64,000 nt of DNA. Origin: Pseudomonas sp. Fl4BN1. GTDB lineage: Bacteria; Pseudomonadota; Gammaproteobacteria; Pseudomonadales; Pseudomonadaceae. The translations under genes and the position numbers were made by a program. This document shows positions 7,469 through 15,806 of this stretch, one piece after another. The notes beneath the pieces were generated by a model that worked only from the letters and a program-made list of their open reading frames with translations, did no database searches and had not been told where the DNA came from. The DNA is taken from NCBI RefSeq assembly GCF_009908285.1, contig NZ_JAAARM010000011.1, forward strand, positions 1 through 64,000, read 5' to 3'. Position 1 is the stretch's first letter. Each line of letters starts with the position of its first letter.

Positions 7469-8482
7469 TCAGGCGGCGCTGGCGGCAAACTTTTCGTAGT
7501 AGAAATTCGCCGGGGCGATGCCTTGTTCGCGGATGAACTGGCTCACCGCTTCGACCATCGGCGGCGGGCCGCACAGGTAGACATCGACATCACCCTGGTT
7601 CAAGTGCGCCGGCTCGATGTGCTGGGTCACGTAGCCCTTGCGCGGGTACTGGCTCTCGGGGCTGGCCACGCAGGCGCTGAAACTGAAGTGGGGGATGCGC
7701 GCAGCAAAGTCTTCCAGGCGATCCAGCTCCACCAGGTCGAAATCGTTGGTCACGCCGTAGATCAAATGCAGCGGGTGTTCACTGCCCTGCTCGGCAATTT
7801 TCTCCAGCATGGCGGTGAACGGCGCCAGCCCGGTACCGCCAGCCAGTAACAGCAAGGGCCGGCGGATGTCCCGCAGGTAGAAGCTGCCCAAGGGGCCGGC
7901 CAGGGTCATGCTGTCGCCGGCCAAGGCCCGCCCGGTGAGGAAGCTGCTCATCAGCCCGCCAGGCACGTTGCGGATCAGGAAGCTGACCTCGCCATCGCGC
8001 TGCAGGGAGCTGAAGGAATAGGCCCGGGTCTGCCCGCTACCGGGCACCCCGAGGTTGACGTACTGCCCCGGCAGGAACGCCAGCCGGCTCAGGGCCTCGC
8101 CCTTGATCGACAAGGCAATGGTGCTGTCGGAGAGTTGCTGCAGGCGGCTGATCTGCGCGTCGAAGCTGGCCTGCCCGGCGCGGCATACCGCAGAAGAAGC
8201 CGGCACCCGCACCACGCAGTCGCTCAAGGCGCGCATCTGGCAGGTGAGGACAAAACCCTGCTCGGCTTCGTCGGCGCTCAGGGCGTCTTCGATGTAGTCC
8301 TCCCCCAGCTCGTAACGCCCGGCTTCGGCGAAGCACTTGCAGGTGCCGCAGGCGCCGTCGCGGCAGTCCAGGGGGATGTTGATGCCCTGGCGGTAGGCGG
8401 CGTCGGCCACGGTTTCACCGGCATTGGCGCTGACGAAACGGGTCACGCCGTCTTCGAAATTGAGTGCGATTTGATGGCTCAT
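7469..8482 (-). CDS. benC: Benzoate 1,2-dioxygenase reductase BenC
   Basis: A 337-residue electron-transfer protein that passes electrons from NADH through FAD and a plant-type [2Fe-2S] cluster to the BenAB oxygenase. The N-terminal ferredoxin domain has Cys40, Cys45, Cys48 and Cys81. The FAD-binding RAYSFSS motif and the NAD-binding GGTGLAPF and CGPPPMV motifs follow in the usual order. Length and domain order match the family. It starts 10 bases after benB and is likely co-transcribed with it. Two REPINs follow the stop codon. Confidence 0.95.
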   Translation of the reverse strand: MSHQIALNFEDGVTRFVSANAGETVADAAYRQGINIPLDCRDGACGTCKCFAEAGRYELGEDYIEDALSADEAEQGFVLTCQMRALSDCVVRVPASSAVCRAGQASFDAQISRLQQLSDSTIALSIKGEALSRLAFLPGQYVNLGVPGSGQTRAYSFSSLQRDGEVSFLIRNVPGGLMSSFLTGRALAGDSMTLAGPLGSFYLRDIRRPLLLLAGGTGLAPFTAMLEKIAEQGSEHPLHLIYGVTNDFDLVELDRLEDFAARIPHFSFSACVASPESQYPRKGYVTQHIEPAHLNQGDVDVYLCGPPPMVEAVSQFIREQGIAPANFYYEKFAASAA

Positions 8483-8492
8483 GGCAGTCGCC

Positions 8493-8981
8493 TCAGAGGT
8501 GGTAGATATCGACGACCTGGCGAACGTAGTCGTTCTTCAGGATGACTTTCTTGGCCTGGATCAGCGGGTTTTCCCCCCGCATGTCCAGGGTGTAGAAACT
8601 GCTGCCGAAGTAGCTGTCCACGGTCTTGTAGCGAAAGCTCAGGGTGTGCCAGTTGAAGCGCAGCTTGCAGCAGCCGTCGCCGTGTTCCAGCAACTCGATA
8701 TTGCTCAGGTTGTGCGAGGTGCGGGTGTCGGGAATGCTGGCGCTGGAGCGCTCGGTCTTGATCCGGAACACCCGGTCTTCCAGGCCGCTGCGGTTGCCGT
8801 ACCAGATCAGCGAGATTTCCCGCTGCGGGTCTTCGGTCAACTGGTCGCTGTCGTCCCAGGAAGGCATCCAGAAGGTGGCGTCCGGGGCGTAGAGCTCCAG
8901 CCAGCTGTCCCAGTCCTTGTCGTCCAGGTAGCGTGCTTCGCGATAGAGGAAATCCCGTACGGCGTCGTAGGAAATATTCAT
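8493..8981 (-). CDS. benB: Benzoate 1,2-dioxygenase small subunit BenB
   Basis: A 162-residue beta subunit of the ring-hydroxylating dioxygenase. It begins [20 protein letters not shown] and contains the [16 protein letters not shown] and [20 protein letters not shown] blocks seen in BenB/XylY proteins. It has no redox centre and forms the structural part of the alpha3-beta3 enzyme. Its start overlaps the benA stop by four bases (ATGA), a sign of translational coupling. Confidence 0.95.
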   Translation of the reverse strand: MNISYDAVRDFLYREARYLDDKDWDSWLELYAPDATFWMPSWDDSDQLTEDPQREISLIWYGNRSGLEDRVFRIKTERSSASIPDTRTSHNLSNIELLEHGDGCCKLRFNWHTLSFRYKTVDSYFGSSFYTLDMRGENPLIQAKKVILKNDYVRQVVDIYHL

Positions 8982-10342
8982 TGCACAGCCTCCACGTCAA
9001 TCCGGCGTGAGGCTTCAAGCTCCAGCGCCGCGAGCATGGTCTGCTGCCAGTACTTGTGCTGCATCACGAACAGCCCTTCGTCCTCGGTGCGCACGCCGCT
9101 GAGGAGCGGATGCAAGTCGATCTCCCTGGCCGCCTCATCAGCGCCCTCGACCCAGTGCTCGGCACCGCGAGACATGTCGTTCCACGCCGTGGTGCTGCCC
9201 TGGTAGCCCATCTGGCAGGAGCGGAACTCCTCCAGGTCATCCGGGGTGGCCATGCCGCTGACGTTGAAGAAGTCTTCGTACTGGCGGATGCGCTGGGCGC
9301 GGGCTGCGTCACTCTCGCCCTTGGGGGCGATGCAGTAGATGGTGATTTCGGTGCGATCCACGGAAATCGGCCGGGCGATGCGGATCTGCGAGCTGAACTG
9401 GTCCATCAGGTAGACGTTGGGGTACAGGCACAGGTTGCGCGAGTTCTCGATCATCCAGTCGGCACGGGCCTGGCCGAAGTCCTGGGCCAATTCGTCGCGG
9501 CGCTCGTACAGCGGCCGGTCCTCGGGGTTGGACCAGCGGGTCCAGAGCAGCATGTGGCCCTTGTCGAAGGAGTAGAAACCACCGCCCTGCTTGGCCCAGC
9601 TGCCGGCGCTCATGGTGCGGATGTCTTCCCCGGCCTCGCGCTGCTTGCGCTGGTTCTGGGTCGCGGCGTAGTTCCAGTGCACCGAGCTGACGTGGTAGCC
9701 ATCGGCGCCATTTTCGGCGGTGAGTTTCCAGTTGCCTTCGTAGATGTAGCTGGAGGAACCGCGCAGCACTTCCAGGCCGTCGGCGGACTGATCGACGATC
9801 ATGTCGATGATCTTCGCCGACTCCCCCAGGTGCTCGGCCAGGGGCAGCACGTCGGGGTTGAGGCTGGCGAACAGGAAGCCGCGGTAGGACTCGAAACGCG
9901 CCACGCGGGTCAGGTCGTGGGAGCCTTCGCAGTTGAAGCTGGCCGGGTAGCCGGCGGCGGCCGGGTCCTTGACCTTGAGCAGCTTGCCGGAGTTGTTGAA
10001 GGTCCAGCCGTGAAACGGGCAGGTGAAGGACGGCTTGTTGCCGGTCTTGTGCCGGCAGAGCATGGCCCCGCGATGGCTGCAGGCGTTGATAAAGGCGTTG
10101 AGCTCGCCGTTCTTGTTGCGGGCAATGAACACCGACTGGCGGCCCATGGTGGTGCTGTAGTAGTCGTTGGGGTTGGGGATCTGGCTTTCGTGGGCCAGGT
10201 ACAGCCAGTTGCCCTCGAAGATGTGCTGCATCTCCAGATCGAACAGCCGGGGGTCGGTGAACATCTCGCGCTTGCAGCGGTAGACGCCCTGGTCGCGGTC
10301 TTCTTCAAGCAGGGAGTGCAGGTATTCGGGTCGCAGGGTCAT
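8978..10342 (-). CDS. benA: Benzoate 1,2-dioxygenase large subunit BenA
   Basis: A 454-residue catalytic subunit that converts benzoate, O2 and NADH-derived electrons to the cis-diol. The Rieske [2Fe-2S] site is visible as Cys88-His90 (CSHRG) and Cys108-His111 (CPFHGW). The mononuclear iron site has Asp214, His217 and His222 in the [13 protein letters not shown] segment. I chose the ATG at 10342 because GGAGGCGG lies just upstream; the ATG at 10357 would place that site inside the gene. It is the first gene of the operon and is preceded by a two-box BenR-type operator and a CA motif. Confidence 0.95.
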   Translation of the reverse strand: MTLRPEYLHSLLEEDRDQGVYRCKREMFTDPRLFDLEMQHIFEGNWLYLAHESQIPNPNDYYSTTMGRQSVFIARNKNGELNAFINACSHRGAMLCRHKTGNKPSFTCPFHGWTFNNSGKLLKVKDPAAAGYPASFNCEGSHDLTRVARFESYRGFLFASLNPDVLPLAEHLGESAKIIDMIVDQSADGLEVLRGSSSYIYEGNWKLTAENGADGYHVSSVHWNYAATQNQRKQREAGEDIRTMSAGSWAKQGGGFYSFDKGHMLLWTRWSNPEDRPLYERRDELAQDFGQARADWMIENSRNLCLYPNVYLMDQFSSQIRIARPISVDRTEITIYCIAPKGESDAARAQRIRQYEDFFNVSGMATPDDLEEFRSCQMGYQGSTTAWNDMSRGAEHWVEGADEAAREIDLHPLLSGVRTEDEGLFVMQHKYWQQTMLAALELEASRRIDVEAVQ

Positions 10343-10356
10343 GGCCACCGCCTCCA

Positions 10357-10367
10357 TTGTTTTTGTT
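10357..10367 (-). promoter_or_regulatory. CA motif (Crc/Hfq-type target) before benA
   Basis: The minus strand reads AACAAAAACAA directly before the benA ribosome binding site. It fits AAnAAnAA, so bound Hfq/Crc would block ribosome entry. Inferred from motif and position. Confidence 0.55.
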
Positions 10368-10378
10368 CAGGCAGCTCC

Positions 10379-10441
10379 ATGCTAGGGCGGGGGTTGAGCG
10401 GGCAATAGCCGTTGCGTGCAGACCTGTATCCGTTTTCTGCA
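10379..10441 (-). promoter_or_regulatory. BenR-dependent promoter of benA (two XylS-type boxes and -10)
   Basis: On the minus strand two direct repeats fit TGCA-N6-GGNTA exactly: TGCAGAAAACGGATA (10441-10427) and TGCACGCAACGGCTA (10420-10406), with six bases between them. This is the layout of the XylS/BenR operator at the Pm promoter of the TOL plasmid. A -10-like TAGCAT (10384-10379) follows 26 bases after the start of the last GGCTA, the same spacing as I recall for Pm. There is no good -35, as expected for an activator-dependent promoter. The 5' leader would be about 30 bases. Confidence 0.85.
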
Positions 10442-10462
10442 AAGGCCCCGACGGCGAACTGT

Positions 10463-11074
10463 GTAGGAGCCGGCTTGCCGGCGAAGAGGCCCTCAAGCCT
10501 TGCATCGCCCTCACGCACGCCTTCGCTGGCAAGCCAGCTCCTACGGGCCGGATCTGAAATGGTTGTGTGTAGGAGCCGGCTTGCCGGCGAAGAGGCCCTC
10601 AGGCCTTGCATCGCCCCCACGCGCGCCTTCGCTGGCAAACCAGTTCCTACGGGTCGGATCTGAAATAGTCGTGTGTAGGAGCCGGCTTGCCGGCGAAGAG
10701 GCCCTCAGGCCTTGCATCGCCCTCACGCACGCCTTCGCTGGCAAGCCAGCTCCTACGGGCCGGATCTGAAATGGTCGTGTGTAGGAGCCGGCTTGCCGGC
10801 GAAGAGGCCCTCAAGCCTTGCATCGCTCTCACGCGCGCCTTCGCTGGCAAGCCAGCTCCTACGGGCCGGATCTGAAATGGTCGTGTGTAGGAGCCGGCTT
10901 GCCGGCGAAGAGGCCCTCAAGCCTTGCATCGCCCTCACGCGCGCCTTCGCTGGCAAGCCAGCTCCTACGGGCCGGATCTGAAATGGTCGTGTGTAGGAGC
11001 CGGCTTGCCGGCGAAGAGGCCCTCAGGCCTTGCATCGCCCTCACGCACGCATTCGCTGGCAAGCCAGCTCCTAC
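10463..11074. repeat. Six-unit tandem REPIN array, 106-bp period
   Basis: Copies of GTAGGAGCCGGCTTGCCGGC begin at 10463, 10569, 10675, 10781, 10887 and 10993, exactly 106 bases apart. Each is followed by an inverted REP copy about 60 bases later and a short GGGCCGGATCTGAAATGG spacer. The units differ by only a few bases, which points to recent tandem amplification. The array fills the space between the end of benR and the benA operator. It contains no gene; reading frames through it are repeat artefacts. Confidence 0.95.
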
Positions 11075-11093
11075 AAGAGGCCGATGCCTGGGA

Positions 11094-12050
11094 TCAGTGG
11101 CGACGCTTGAGGGTGTCGGAGGGCAGTTCGCCGAATTGCTGGCGGTAGCTCTGGGCGAAGCGACCCAGGTGCAGGAAGCCGAAATCCAGGGCCAGTTCGG
11201 TGACGTTGCGCACCGGGCTCTCGGGGTCGTTGAGGCAAGCGTGGACCCGTTGCAGTTTCTTCTGGCGGATGTAGTTTTTCGGCGTGGTGCCGGCGTTGCG
11301 CTCGAACAGGCCGTACAGCGAGCGCAGGCTCATGCGCGCCTGTTGCGCCAGCTCTGCGCAGCCGATGTCCTGCTTGAGATTGCGCTCGATGTAGTCGGCA
11401 ATGCGTTCGAAGGTCGCCGCCGAAGCACCCAAGGCACCGCGCTGGACGTTGGTCTGCATCAGCCCCAGCAACTTGCTGACCAGGATCTGCGCGTAGTGCT
11501 CCTGGACCTTGGGCATGCTTTCCCGGGCTTCGGCTTCGCCGCACAGCAGGCTCAGCAACTGGATAAAGCCTTCCAGGTTCTGCAACTGGTAACGCTGCTG
11601 GAGAAAGCGCACGCCCTGCCCCGGGTACTGCCAGCGCTGTTCCTCGCATGCTGCTTCCAGCAGGCGGGTGGGGATCTTGATGATGAATTTTTCGCAGTCA
11701 TCGGAATAGGTCAGGTCCACCGGATCGTCGGGGTTGATCAGCAGCAGTTCGCCGGGCGCGAAGTAGTGCTCCTCGCCCGGGCCGCGCCACAGGCAGTGCC
11801 CGCGCAGCAGCACTTGCAGGTGGTAGATGCTTTCCAGCGCCGGCGAGGTGACGCGCACGCTACCGCCGTAGCTGATGCTGCACAGGTCGAGGCTGGCCAG
11901 GGAGCGGTGGTTGAGGCTGGCCTGGGGATGGCCGGCCCGCGGCAGGCGGATGCAGTGGCTGCCCACGTGCTGGTTGACGTAGCCGGACACGGCATAAGGA
12001 TCGGCTTGGACAAACACGCTACTGCGCTCAGTCAACAGATGCATTTGCAT
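11094..12050 (-). CDS. benR: Benzoate-responsive activator BenR (AraC/XylS family)
   Basis: A 318-residue regulator. The N-terminal half resembles XylS/BenR effector domains (ADPYAVSGYVNQHVGSHCIR). The C-terminal part has the AraC double helix-turn-helix, with ELAQQARMSLRSLYGLFER and the conserved ELALDFGFLHLGRFAQSYRQ. It should bind benzoate and activate benA through the TGCA-N6-GGNTA boxes at 10406-10441. I chose the ATG at 12050 because it gives the usual length; an in-frame ATG at 12086 lacks a ribosome binding site. A CA motif sits in the leader. It is transcribed in the same direction as the ben genes, with the REPIN array between. Confidence 0.92.
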   Translation of the reverse strand: MQMHLLTERSSVFVQADPYAVSGYVNQHVGSHCIRLPRAGHPQASLNHRSLASLDLCSISYGGSVRVTSPALESIYHLQVLLRGHCLWRGPGEEHYFAPGELLLINPDDPVDLTYSDDCEKFIIKIPTRLLEAACEEQRWQYPGQGVRFLQQRYQLQNLEGFIQLLSLLCGEAEARESMPKVQEHYAQILVSKLLGLMQTNVQRGALGASAATFERIADYIERNLKQDIGCAELAQQARMSLRSLYGLFERNAGTTPKNYIRQKKLQRVHACLNDPESPVRNVTELALDFGFLHLGRFAQSYRQQFGELPSDTLKRRH

Positions 12051-12066
12051 AACCGGGTCACTCTGA

Positions 12067-12074
12067 TTGTTCTT
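12067..12074 (-). promoter_or_regulatory. CA motif (Crc/Hfq-type target) before benR
   Basis: The minus strand reads AAGAACAA in the leader of benR, 16 bases before the start. It fits AAnAAnAA. The benR mRNA is an established Crc target in P. putida, which supports the call. Confidence 0.55.
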
Positions 12075-12152
12075 ATAGGGGCGCATTTCACGGCACCAGT
12101 GCCGCTAATGCAGGCAGATCACGCAAGGCACAAACAACTCGCACACAACGGC

Positions 12153-12186
12153 AAAAGCCACGAGCCCCGAAGGGAGCCCGTGGCTC
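12153..12186 (-). terminator. Rho-independent terminator after catA
   Basis: On the minus strand AGCCACGGGCTCC and GGGGCTCGTGGCT form a 13-bp stem around a CTTC loop, followed by TTTT. It lies 18 bases past the catA stop and separates catBCA from benR. Confidence 0.85.
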
Positions 12187-12203
12187 GGTGCAGCACGATG
12201 TGG

Positions 12204-13133
12204 TCAGGCCTCCAGGGCGCGCACCCGCTCGTGGCGTTGCTGCTCATCGGGTTGCGCCGAAGATTGCAGGGTGAAATCGAACTCGATCTCGGCGAAGCGT
12301 CCGCTGACGCCCAGAGCCTTGGCCCGGGCCTGGTCTTCGCTGAAGGTGATCTTGGCGATCAGTTCATCGCGGGTGGCGTAGGCAAAGTCGTCGTGCAGGT
12401 ACTCATCGCCATCCAGGTTGATCTGGGTGGTCAGGTGGCGATGGTCGTCCGCCGAAATGAAGAAGTGGATGTGCGCCGGACGCTGGCCGTGACGACCCAG
12501 TTGATTCAGCAGTTGTTGAGTAGGACCGTCCGGTGGGCAGCCGTAGCCGGACGGCACGATGCTACGGAAACGGTAGCGGCCATCGGCGTCGGTGACAATG
12601 CGCCGGCGCAGGTTGAACTCCGACTGGGTGCCGTCGAAGTAGGAATAGGTGCCGCCGGTGTTGGCGTGCCAGACGTCGACGATGGCCCCGGCCAGGGGCT
12701 GGCCTGCGGTGTTGGTGACCTGGCCCTGCATGAACAACACCACGCCCGGGTCGATGCCATCGTCGAGGCGCGCTTCGCTTTGGGACAGCGGCGCGCCGGC
12801 CACGTACAGCGGGCCTTCGATGGTGCGCGGGGTGCCGCCGGTCTTGCCCACCTGCTCATCGGCGGCGTCCATCAGCAGGTCCAGGTAGTGCTCCAGGCCC
12901 AGGCCGGCAGCCAGCAATCCGGCTTCCTGGCGGGCACCGAGGACGTTGAGGTAGTTGACCGCCTTCCAGAACTCCTCCGGGGTCACTTCCAGGTCTTCGA
13001 TGATGTTCACCGAGTCCCGCAGGATCCGGTAGATGATGGCCTTGGCCCGTGGGTTGCCGCCTTCAGTGAACTGGCCGCTGGCTTCTTCGAGAAACTGCTG
13101 GGCGCTGGCAGTGTGGGAAATACGCACGTTCAT
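12204..13133 (-). CDS. catA: Catechol 1,2-dioxygenase CatA
   Basis: A 309-residue intradiol dioxygenase that cleaves catechol to cis,cis-muconate with a non-haem Fe(III). The iron ligands are visible: Tyr163 (GTYSYFDG), Tyr197 (PSGYGCPPDG), and His221 and His223 (AHIHFF). The N-terminal helical domain and catalytic beta-sandwich have the normal length. It is the last gene of catBCA, 52 bases after catC. The spacer is AT-rich for this genome and might hold extra signals. A strong terminator follows. Confidence 0.96.
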   Translation of the reverse strand: MNVRISHTASAQQFLEEASGQFTEGGNPRAKAIIYRILRDSVNIIEDLEVTPEEFWKAVNYLNVLGARQEAGLLAAGLGLEHYLDLLMDAADEQVGKTGGTPRTIEGPLYVAGAPLSQSEARLDDGIDPGVVLFMQGQVTNTAGQPLAGAIVDVWHANTGGTYSYFDGTQSEFNLRRRIVTDADGRYRFRSIVPSGYGCPPDGPTQQLLNQLGRHGQRPAHIHFFISADDHRHLTTQINLDGDEYLHDDFAYATRDELIAKITFSEDQARAKALGVSGRFAEIEFDFTLQSSAQPDEQQRHERVRALEA

Positions 13134-13185
13134 GATCGATCCTCATCTTGTATTTATTAGAGTGGCTAACGCTCTGGCAACGGAC

Positions 13186-13476
13186 TCAGCGGTCATCCTC
13201 ATGAATCGAGGAAGGATGCCTGCACATGGCGTCAACTTCGATAGCCATGTACGGATACAGCGGTAATTGCATCAGGGTGTCGTGCAGTTCCTGCACGCTG
13301 TCGACGTCGAACACGCTGTAGTTGGCGTACAGCCCGGCAATGCGCCACAGGTGACGCCACTTGCCCTCGGCCTGCAGGCGCTGGGCCAGGGCTTTCTCGT
13401 CGGCCTTGAGTTGCGCAGCGCGCTCGGGGTTCATGTCGACCGGCAGGTTCACGGTCATCTTGACGTGGAATAGCAT
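13186..13476 (-). CDS. catC: Muconolactone delta-isomerase CatC
   Basis: A 96-residue protein beginning MLFHVKMTVNLPVDM, with the conserved WRIAGLYANYSVFDVDS and LPLYPYMAIEVDAMCRHPS segments. It isomerises muconolactone to beta-ketoadipate enol-lactone and assembles into a decamer in known members. It lies 10 bases downstream of catB and is certainly co-transcribed with it. Confidence 0.96.
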   Translation of the reverse strand: MLFHVKMTVNLPVDMNPERAAQLKADEKALAQRLQAEGKWRHLWRIAGLYANYSVFDVDSVQELHDTLMQLPLYPYMAIEVDAMCRHPSSIHEDDR

Positions 13477-13486
13477 GGTGCCCTCC

Positions 13487-14641
13487 TCAGGTGTGATGCA
13501 GCACGGGGGTGGTTTTGTCGCGACGGAAGAACGCCAGGCGCTCTTCGTCCAGGCTCAGGCCGAGGCCCGGCGCCCTTGAGACATGCAGGTGGAAATCCCG
13601 GTATACCGGCGGCTCGGCGAGGATGTCCTCGGTCAGCAGCAATGGGCCGAACAGTTCGGTGTCCCAGCTGAGTTTGTTCAGGGTCAGGAAAGCGTGGGCC
13701 GAAGCCAGGGTGCCGATGCCGCCTTCGAGCATGGTGCCACCGTACAGGCCGATGCCCGCCGCTTCGGCAATCGCCGCGGTGCGCAGGGTGGCGCGAGGGC
13801 CGCCGTTCTTGGCGATCTTCAGGGCGAACACCGAAGCCGCACCTTCCCGGGCCAGGTTGAAGGCGTCTTCCACGCACTCAATGGATTCGTCAGCCATGAT
13901 AGGTGCCGGGCTGATGGCGTTGAGGCGCACCATGCCGGCGCGGTTGTTGCGCGAGATCGGTTGCTCGATCAGGTCGATGCCATTACCGCCGAGAATCCGG
14001 CAAGCACGCAGCGCCACCGATTCGTCCCAGGCCTGGTTGACGTCGACCCGCACGCTGGCGCGGTCACCCAGGGCCTTCTTGATCGCAATCACGTGGGCCA
14101 GGTCGCGGTCCACTTCACCGGCGCCGATCTTCAGCTTGAAGATGCGGTGGCGGCGCAGGTCGAGCATCTGTTCTGCCTCGGCGATGTCCTTGGCGGTGTC
14201 GCCGCTGGCCAGGGTCCAGGCCACCGGCAAGGCATCGCGCACGCGGCCGCCCAGCAGTTCGCTGACCGGCAGCCCGAGGCGCTTGCCCTGGGCGTCGAGC
14301 AAGGCGCTTTCGATCCCGGACTTGGCGAAGGTATTGCCGCGGATGCTCTGCTCCAGACGCAGCATGGCGGCGTTGATGTTGCTGGCATCCTGGCCGACCA
14401 GCAGCGGCGCGAAGAAGCGATCGATATTGGTCTTGATGCTGTCCGGGCTTTCATTGCCATAGGCCAGGCCACCGATGGTGGTGGACTCCCCCAGGCCTTC
14501 GATGCCGTCGGCGCAGCGCAGGCGAATCAGCACCAGGGTCTGGTTCTGCATGGTGTGCATGGCCAGTTTGTGGGGGCGGATGGTCGGCAGATCGACGATG
14601 ATCGTCTCGATCGATTCAATGGCAGAAGCGTGCATTTCCAT
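13487..14641 (-). CDS. catB: Muconate cycloisomerase CatB
   Basis: A 384-residue enolase-superfamily enzyme that converts cis,cis-muconate to (S)-muconolactone. Visible features are DLPTIRPHKLAMHTMQ at the N-terminus, the catalytic KLKIG lysines (about residue 170), metal ligands in RVDVNQAWDE, DLIEQP and MADESIE, and the second active lysine in FALKIAKNGG. The start is not certain: ATG at 14641 and ATG at 14635 are both possible, with no strong ribosome binding site; the frame to 14701 is too long. It is the first gene of catBCA and diverges from catR across a CatR-type operator. Confidence 0.94.
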   Translation of the reverse strand: MEMHASAIESIETIIVDLPTIRPHKLAMHTMQNQTLVLIRLRCADGIEGLGESTTIGGLAYGNESPDSIKTNIDRFFAPLLVGQDASNINAAMLRLEQSIRGNTFAKSGIESALLDAQGKRLGLPVSELLGGRVRDALPVAWTLASGDTAKDIAEAEQMLDLRRHRIFKLKIGAGEVDRDLAHVIAIKKALGDRASVRVDVNQAWDESVALRACRILGGNGIDLIEQPISRNNRAGMVRLNAISPAPIMADESIECVEDAFNLAREGAASVFALKIAKNGGPRATLRTAAIAEAAGIGLYGGTMLEGGIGTLASAHAFLTLNKLSWDTELFGPLLLTEDILAEPPVYRDFHLHVSRAPGLGLSLDEERLAFFRRDKTTPVLHHT

Positions 14642-14721
14642 ACCCGTCAGGTTCTTGAAGTTCTGCGATCGATTCTGTCCCGGCTTTTTCCGGGGGGCCA
14701 ATATAGAATTGGTCTGACTCG

Positions 14722-14736
14722 ATACCTAATAGGTAT
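14722..14736. promoter_or_regulatory. CatR operator in the catB-catR intergenic region
   Basis: ATACCTAATAGGTAT is a perfect palindrome and contains T-N11-A, the core of LysR-type binding sites. It lies between the divergent catB and catR starts, 24 bases before the catR ATG. Position and form match the high-affinity CatR site that represses catR and, with muconate, activates catBCA. Confidence 0.8.
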
Positions 14737-14760
14737 TCAACTATCGTCCACGGAGGTCCC

Positions 14761-15669
14761 ATGGAGCTGCGTCACCTGCGTTACTTCCAGGTGCTGGGAG
14801 AAACCCTGAATTTCACCCGTGCCGCCGAGCGCCTGCACATCGCCCAGCCCCCCCTGAGCCGGCAGATCCAGCAACTGGAAGACGAGTTGGGGGTGTTGCT
14901 GCTGGAACGTGCCCGGCCGCTGCGCCTGACCGCCGCCGGACGGTTTTTCTATGAGCACTCCAACCGGGTGCTGGAGCAGTTGGGCAAGGTCTGCGACAAC
15001 ACCCGGCGCATTGGCCTCGGGCACAAGACCTGGCTGGGCATCGGCTTTGCTCCGTCGACCCTATACGGGGTGCTGCCGCAACTGATCCGCCGCCTGCGCA
15101 GCAGCGAGACCCTGGAGCTGGAACTGGGGCTGTCGGAGATGACCACCTTGCAGCAGGTGGAAGCACTGAAGGCGGGACGCATCGACATCGGCTTCGGACG
15201 CATCCATATCGACGACCCGGCCATCGTGCAAAAGGTGCTGACCGAGGACCGGCTGGTGGCCGCCCTGCCCGCCGGGCATCCGTTGCTGGGGCAACCGGTG
15301 AGCCTTGAACAACTGGCCGCCGAGCCGTTCGTGCTCTATCCCGCCAACCCGCGCCCGAGCTATGCCGACCATGTGATCGCGCTGTTCGCCGGCCATGGCC
15401 TGCAATTGAAGGTGGCGCAGTGGACCAATGAACTGCAGACCGCCATCGGCCTGGTGGGCGCAGGCCTGGGCATCACCCTGGTGCCTGCCTCGGTGCAGGT
15501 GTTGCACCGCGACGACATTGGCTTCAGCCCCCTGCTGGAGCCCAAGGCCACGTCACCGATCATCCTCAGCCGCCGGGTCGGCGAGCCGTCACCGGGCCTC
15601 ACCCACTGCTTGCACCTGATCGCCCAGCTGCGCAGCGAGATCGGCCGCGAAGATTCTGCCAGCATCTGA
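14761..15669 (+). CDS. catR: LysR-family regulator CatR
   Basis: A 302-residue LysR-type protein. The N-terminal winged helix-turn-helix is clear (LNFTRAAERLHIAQPPLSRQI, then the recognition and linker helices), followed by a periplasmic-binding-protein-like effector domain. It would bind cis,cis-muconate and activate catBCA. GGAGGTCCC precedes the ATG. It is divergent from catB and next to the operator at 14722-14736, which also allows autorepression. Similarity to other LysR paralogs such as ClcR is expected, but the location decides the name. Confidence 0.93.
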   Translation: MELRHLRYFQVLGETLNFTRAAERLHIAQPPLSRQIQQLEDELGVLLLERARPLRLTAAGRFFYEHSNRVLEQLGKVCDNTRRIGLGHKTWLGIGFAPSTLYGVLPQLIRRLRSSETLELELGLSEMTTLQQVEALKAGRIDIGFGRIHIDDPAIVQKVLTEDRLVAALPAGHPLLGQPVSLEQLAAEPFVLYPANPRPSYADHVIALFAGHGLQLKVAQWTNELQTAIGLVGAGLGITLVPASVQVLHRDDIGFSPLLEPKATSPIILSRRVGEPSPGLTHCLHLIAQLRSEIGREDSASI

Positions 15670-15806
15670 AAGCACAACCTCCGGCCGCCATCGAAACGCG
15701 GCCAAGTCGTGGCTGGTCGCTGGTAAATTGAAACTTGCCGCTGCCACCGGGCCTTTAGACCGTACAATACGCGGCTCAATACATGACGTAATTTGTGGAG
15801 CAGTAC

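Noticed and set aside
10463..11074. Regular repeats considered as a CRISPR array
   Set aside because: The period is 106 bases, the 'spacers' are nearly identical to each other and the repeats are inverted REP pairs. No cas genes are near.
10412..11148. Several short frames on both strands with CRSRLAGE or MPAKACVRAMQG repeats
   Set aside because: They are translations of the REP units and share their 106-bp period; no ribosome binding sites or independent coding signal.
10818..13160. Open frame of 780 codons through the REPIN array, benR and catA
   Set aside because: It starts in repeats and continues antisense to benR and catA; its beginning is the translated REP sequence (RSRLAGEEALRPC...), not a protein.
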